32,893 nt of DNA, from NCBI RefSeq assembly GCF_012910955.1, contig NZ_WTVQ01000051.1, forward strand, positions 1 through 32,893. Direction: 5' to 3'. The translations under genes were made by a program, and so were the position numbers. The stretch is from Aromatoleum diolicum (lineage in GTDB: Bacteria > Pseudomonadota > Gammaproteobacteria > Burkholderiales > Rhodocyclaceae). Of the stretch, positions 32,367-32,893 are shown piece by piece. Below the pieces are notes generated by a model. It was not told the origin of the DNA. It saw only the letters and a program-made list of their open reading frames with translations, and searched no databases. Position 1 is the first letter of the stretch. The number at the start of each line of letters is the position of its first letter.

Positions 32367-32893
32367 ATGGCACGCAAACCACCGATAGAAGAAAGGCGGA
32401 TCATTCTCGCGAACGACCAGCGCCGGCGCTATGGGGCGCGGCTGGTTTTCCGGGTCTTGCACGCGCTCCACATCGGAGCGTTGGCGAACGTCACGTTCTT
32501 TCTGCCTGACGGCACCTACGGGCGCATCCGCCCGCGGAATTCGCGAAGCTCTGAGTTCGGAGTCGCGTACGAGTTGGACGTCGAAGCTTTTCCCTCAGCG
32601 GCTGAGGCGGAGCAGGCAGGGATGAGGGCAGCGCAGGCACTGCTACTGACTGCGATCAACTTGGATTTCGGAATTCGGCTGGACTACACCGGACATGAGC
32701 CTCCGACGGTGTTTGACCGGACGGTTTCAACCGGAATGGTCATGAGTGGGGAGGGAATCGGTTCTTGGCCGAGGCCGTGTAAAAACGGTCGCGGATGCGC
32801 CAGGAATCGGTCGTTCCGGCGCCCTGCGGCGGAAGCGAACGAATTTGAAGGCGGCAAATCAGCTCAGTTGAGCTTCAAGAAGGCCTTTTCAGG
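32367..32893 (+). CDS. Cassette gene: hypothetical protein, partial (runs off the window)
   Basis: An ATG at 32367, with AGGAA about nine bases ahead, opens a frame without stops to the window edge (175 codons). It begins MARKPPIEERRIILANDQRR and contains THFGRIR-like basic and acidic stretches (FFLPDGTYGRIRPRN, YELDVEAFPSAAEAEQAGMRAAQALL), with no membrane helix or motif I recognise. From about 32771 the DNA changes character (GAGGCCGTGTAAAAAC) and the encoded residues become Arg/Cys-rich, so the original cassette protein may end near GSWP and the remainder may be another inserted sequence read in frame. No attC with the expected R'' GGCTAAC is seen before the edge. Confidence 0.55.
   Translation, partial: MARKPPIEERRIILANDQRRRYGARLVFRVLHALHIGALANVTFFLPDGTYGRIRPRNSRSSEFGVAYELDVEAFPSAAEAEQAGMRAAQALLLTAINLDFGIRLDYTGHEPPTVFDRTVSTGMVMSGEGIGSWPRPCKNGRGCARNRSFRRPAAEANEFEGGKSAQLSFKKAFS

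Larger units (their letters stand above)
30183..32893 (+). mobile_element. Integron gene-cassette array (four attC sites, runs off the window)
   Basis: Four attC recombination sites in the same orientation alternate with single plus-strand genes. Cassette bodies are 30260-30894, 30895-31589 and 31590-32346; a fourth starts at 32347. Each left-end sequence TTAGCC, TTAGGT or TTAGCT is the complement of that cassette's own R'' site (GGCTAAC, ACCTAAC, AGCTAAC). Base composition is visibly more A+T-rich than the chromosome to the left and codon use differs (AAA, ATT, TTA common). No functional integrase or attI is in the window. Confidence 0.9.

Overview
The window comes from a GC-rich bacterial chromosome. 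Dense, strongly GC3-biased genes, a NAD-dependent Fds-type formate dehydrogenase, a ProQ/FinO RNA chaperone, a FecR/CHASE2 sensor module and a TsdA-like cytochrome suggest a betaproteobacterium, most likely near Rhodocyclales (Azoarcus/Thauera/Aromatoleum-like). That placement is inference; no rRNA or marker gene is present. Nearly the whole 1-28.9 kb is ordinary chromosome. The last ~4 kb is foreign: a remnant of a rolling-circle IS91-type element followed by an integron gene-cassette array.

Layout. (1) 1-1451, minus: the end of a branched-chain amino acid ABC operon (livH, partial livM). (2) 1628-2248, plus: a TRIC-family cation channel. (3) 2270-7955: a signalling block with a CHASE2 histidine kinase carrying a perfect in-frame 321-bp tandem duplication, a LysM/FecR surface protein overlapping it, mscL on the plus strand, and an OmpR-type response regulator that may be the kinase's partner. 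(4) 8027-8668: a metallo-beta-lactamase-fold hydrolase. (5) 8761-11331, minus: modABC molybdate uptake, with a REPIN-like palindrome pair upstream. (6) 11770-13961, minus: a small periplasmic OB-fold protein and a chemoreceptor with a near-ideal sigma-28 promoter. (7) 14516-20793, plus: a tightly coupled five-gene operon of a PhnD-family periplasmic binding protein, a membrane GGDEF-EAL enzyme, a monoheme cytochrome, a TsdA-like diheme cytochrome and a SulP anion transporter. (8) 20876-22513: a NERD nuclease-helicase protein whose stop overlaps that of convergent proQ. (9) 23152-28886, minus: LysR regulator, a formate dehydrogenase NuoE-NuoF-type fusion, and fdsA. (10) 29029-32893: integrase remnant, IS91 transposase remnant, four attC sites and four cassette genes (HNH nuclease, two membrane-anchored proteins of unknown function, one partial unknown).

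How the parts fit. ModABC would supply molybdenum to the molybdopterin formate dehydrogenase about 12 kb away. The five-gene operon reads as a periplasmic ligand sensor that sets cyclic-di-GMP, wired to an oxidisable or transported sulfur-type oxyanion through two cytochromes and a SulP carrier; it has no ABC ATPase or permease, so the binding protein is probably a receptor. This is the best candidate for an undescribed system. The cassette array is internally self-consistent: each cassette's left-end core sequence is the exact complement of its own attC R'' site, which fixes the cassette boundaries to the base. The leftmost attC has lost its cassette body, apparently to the IS91-type element.
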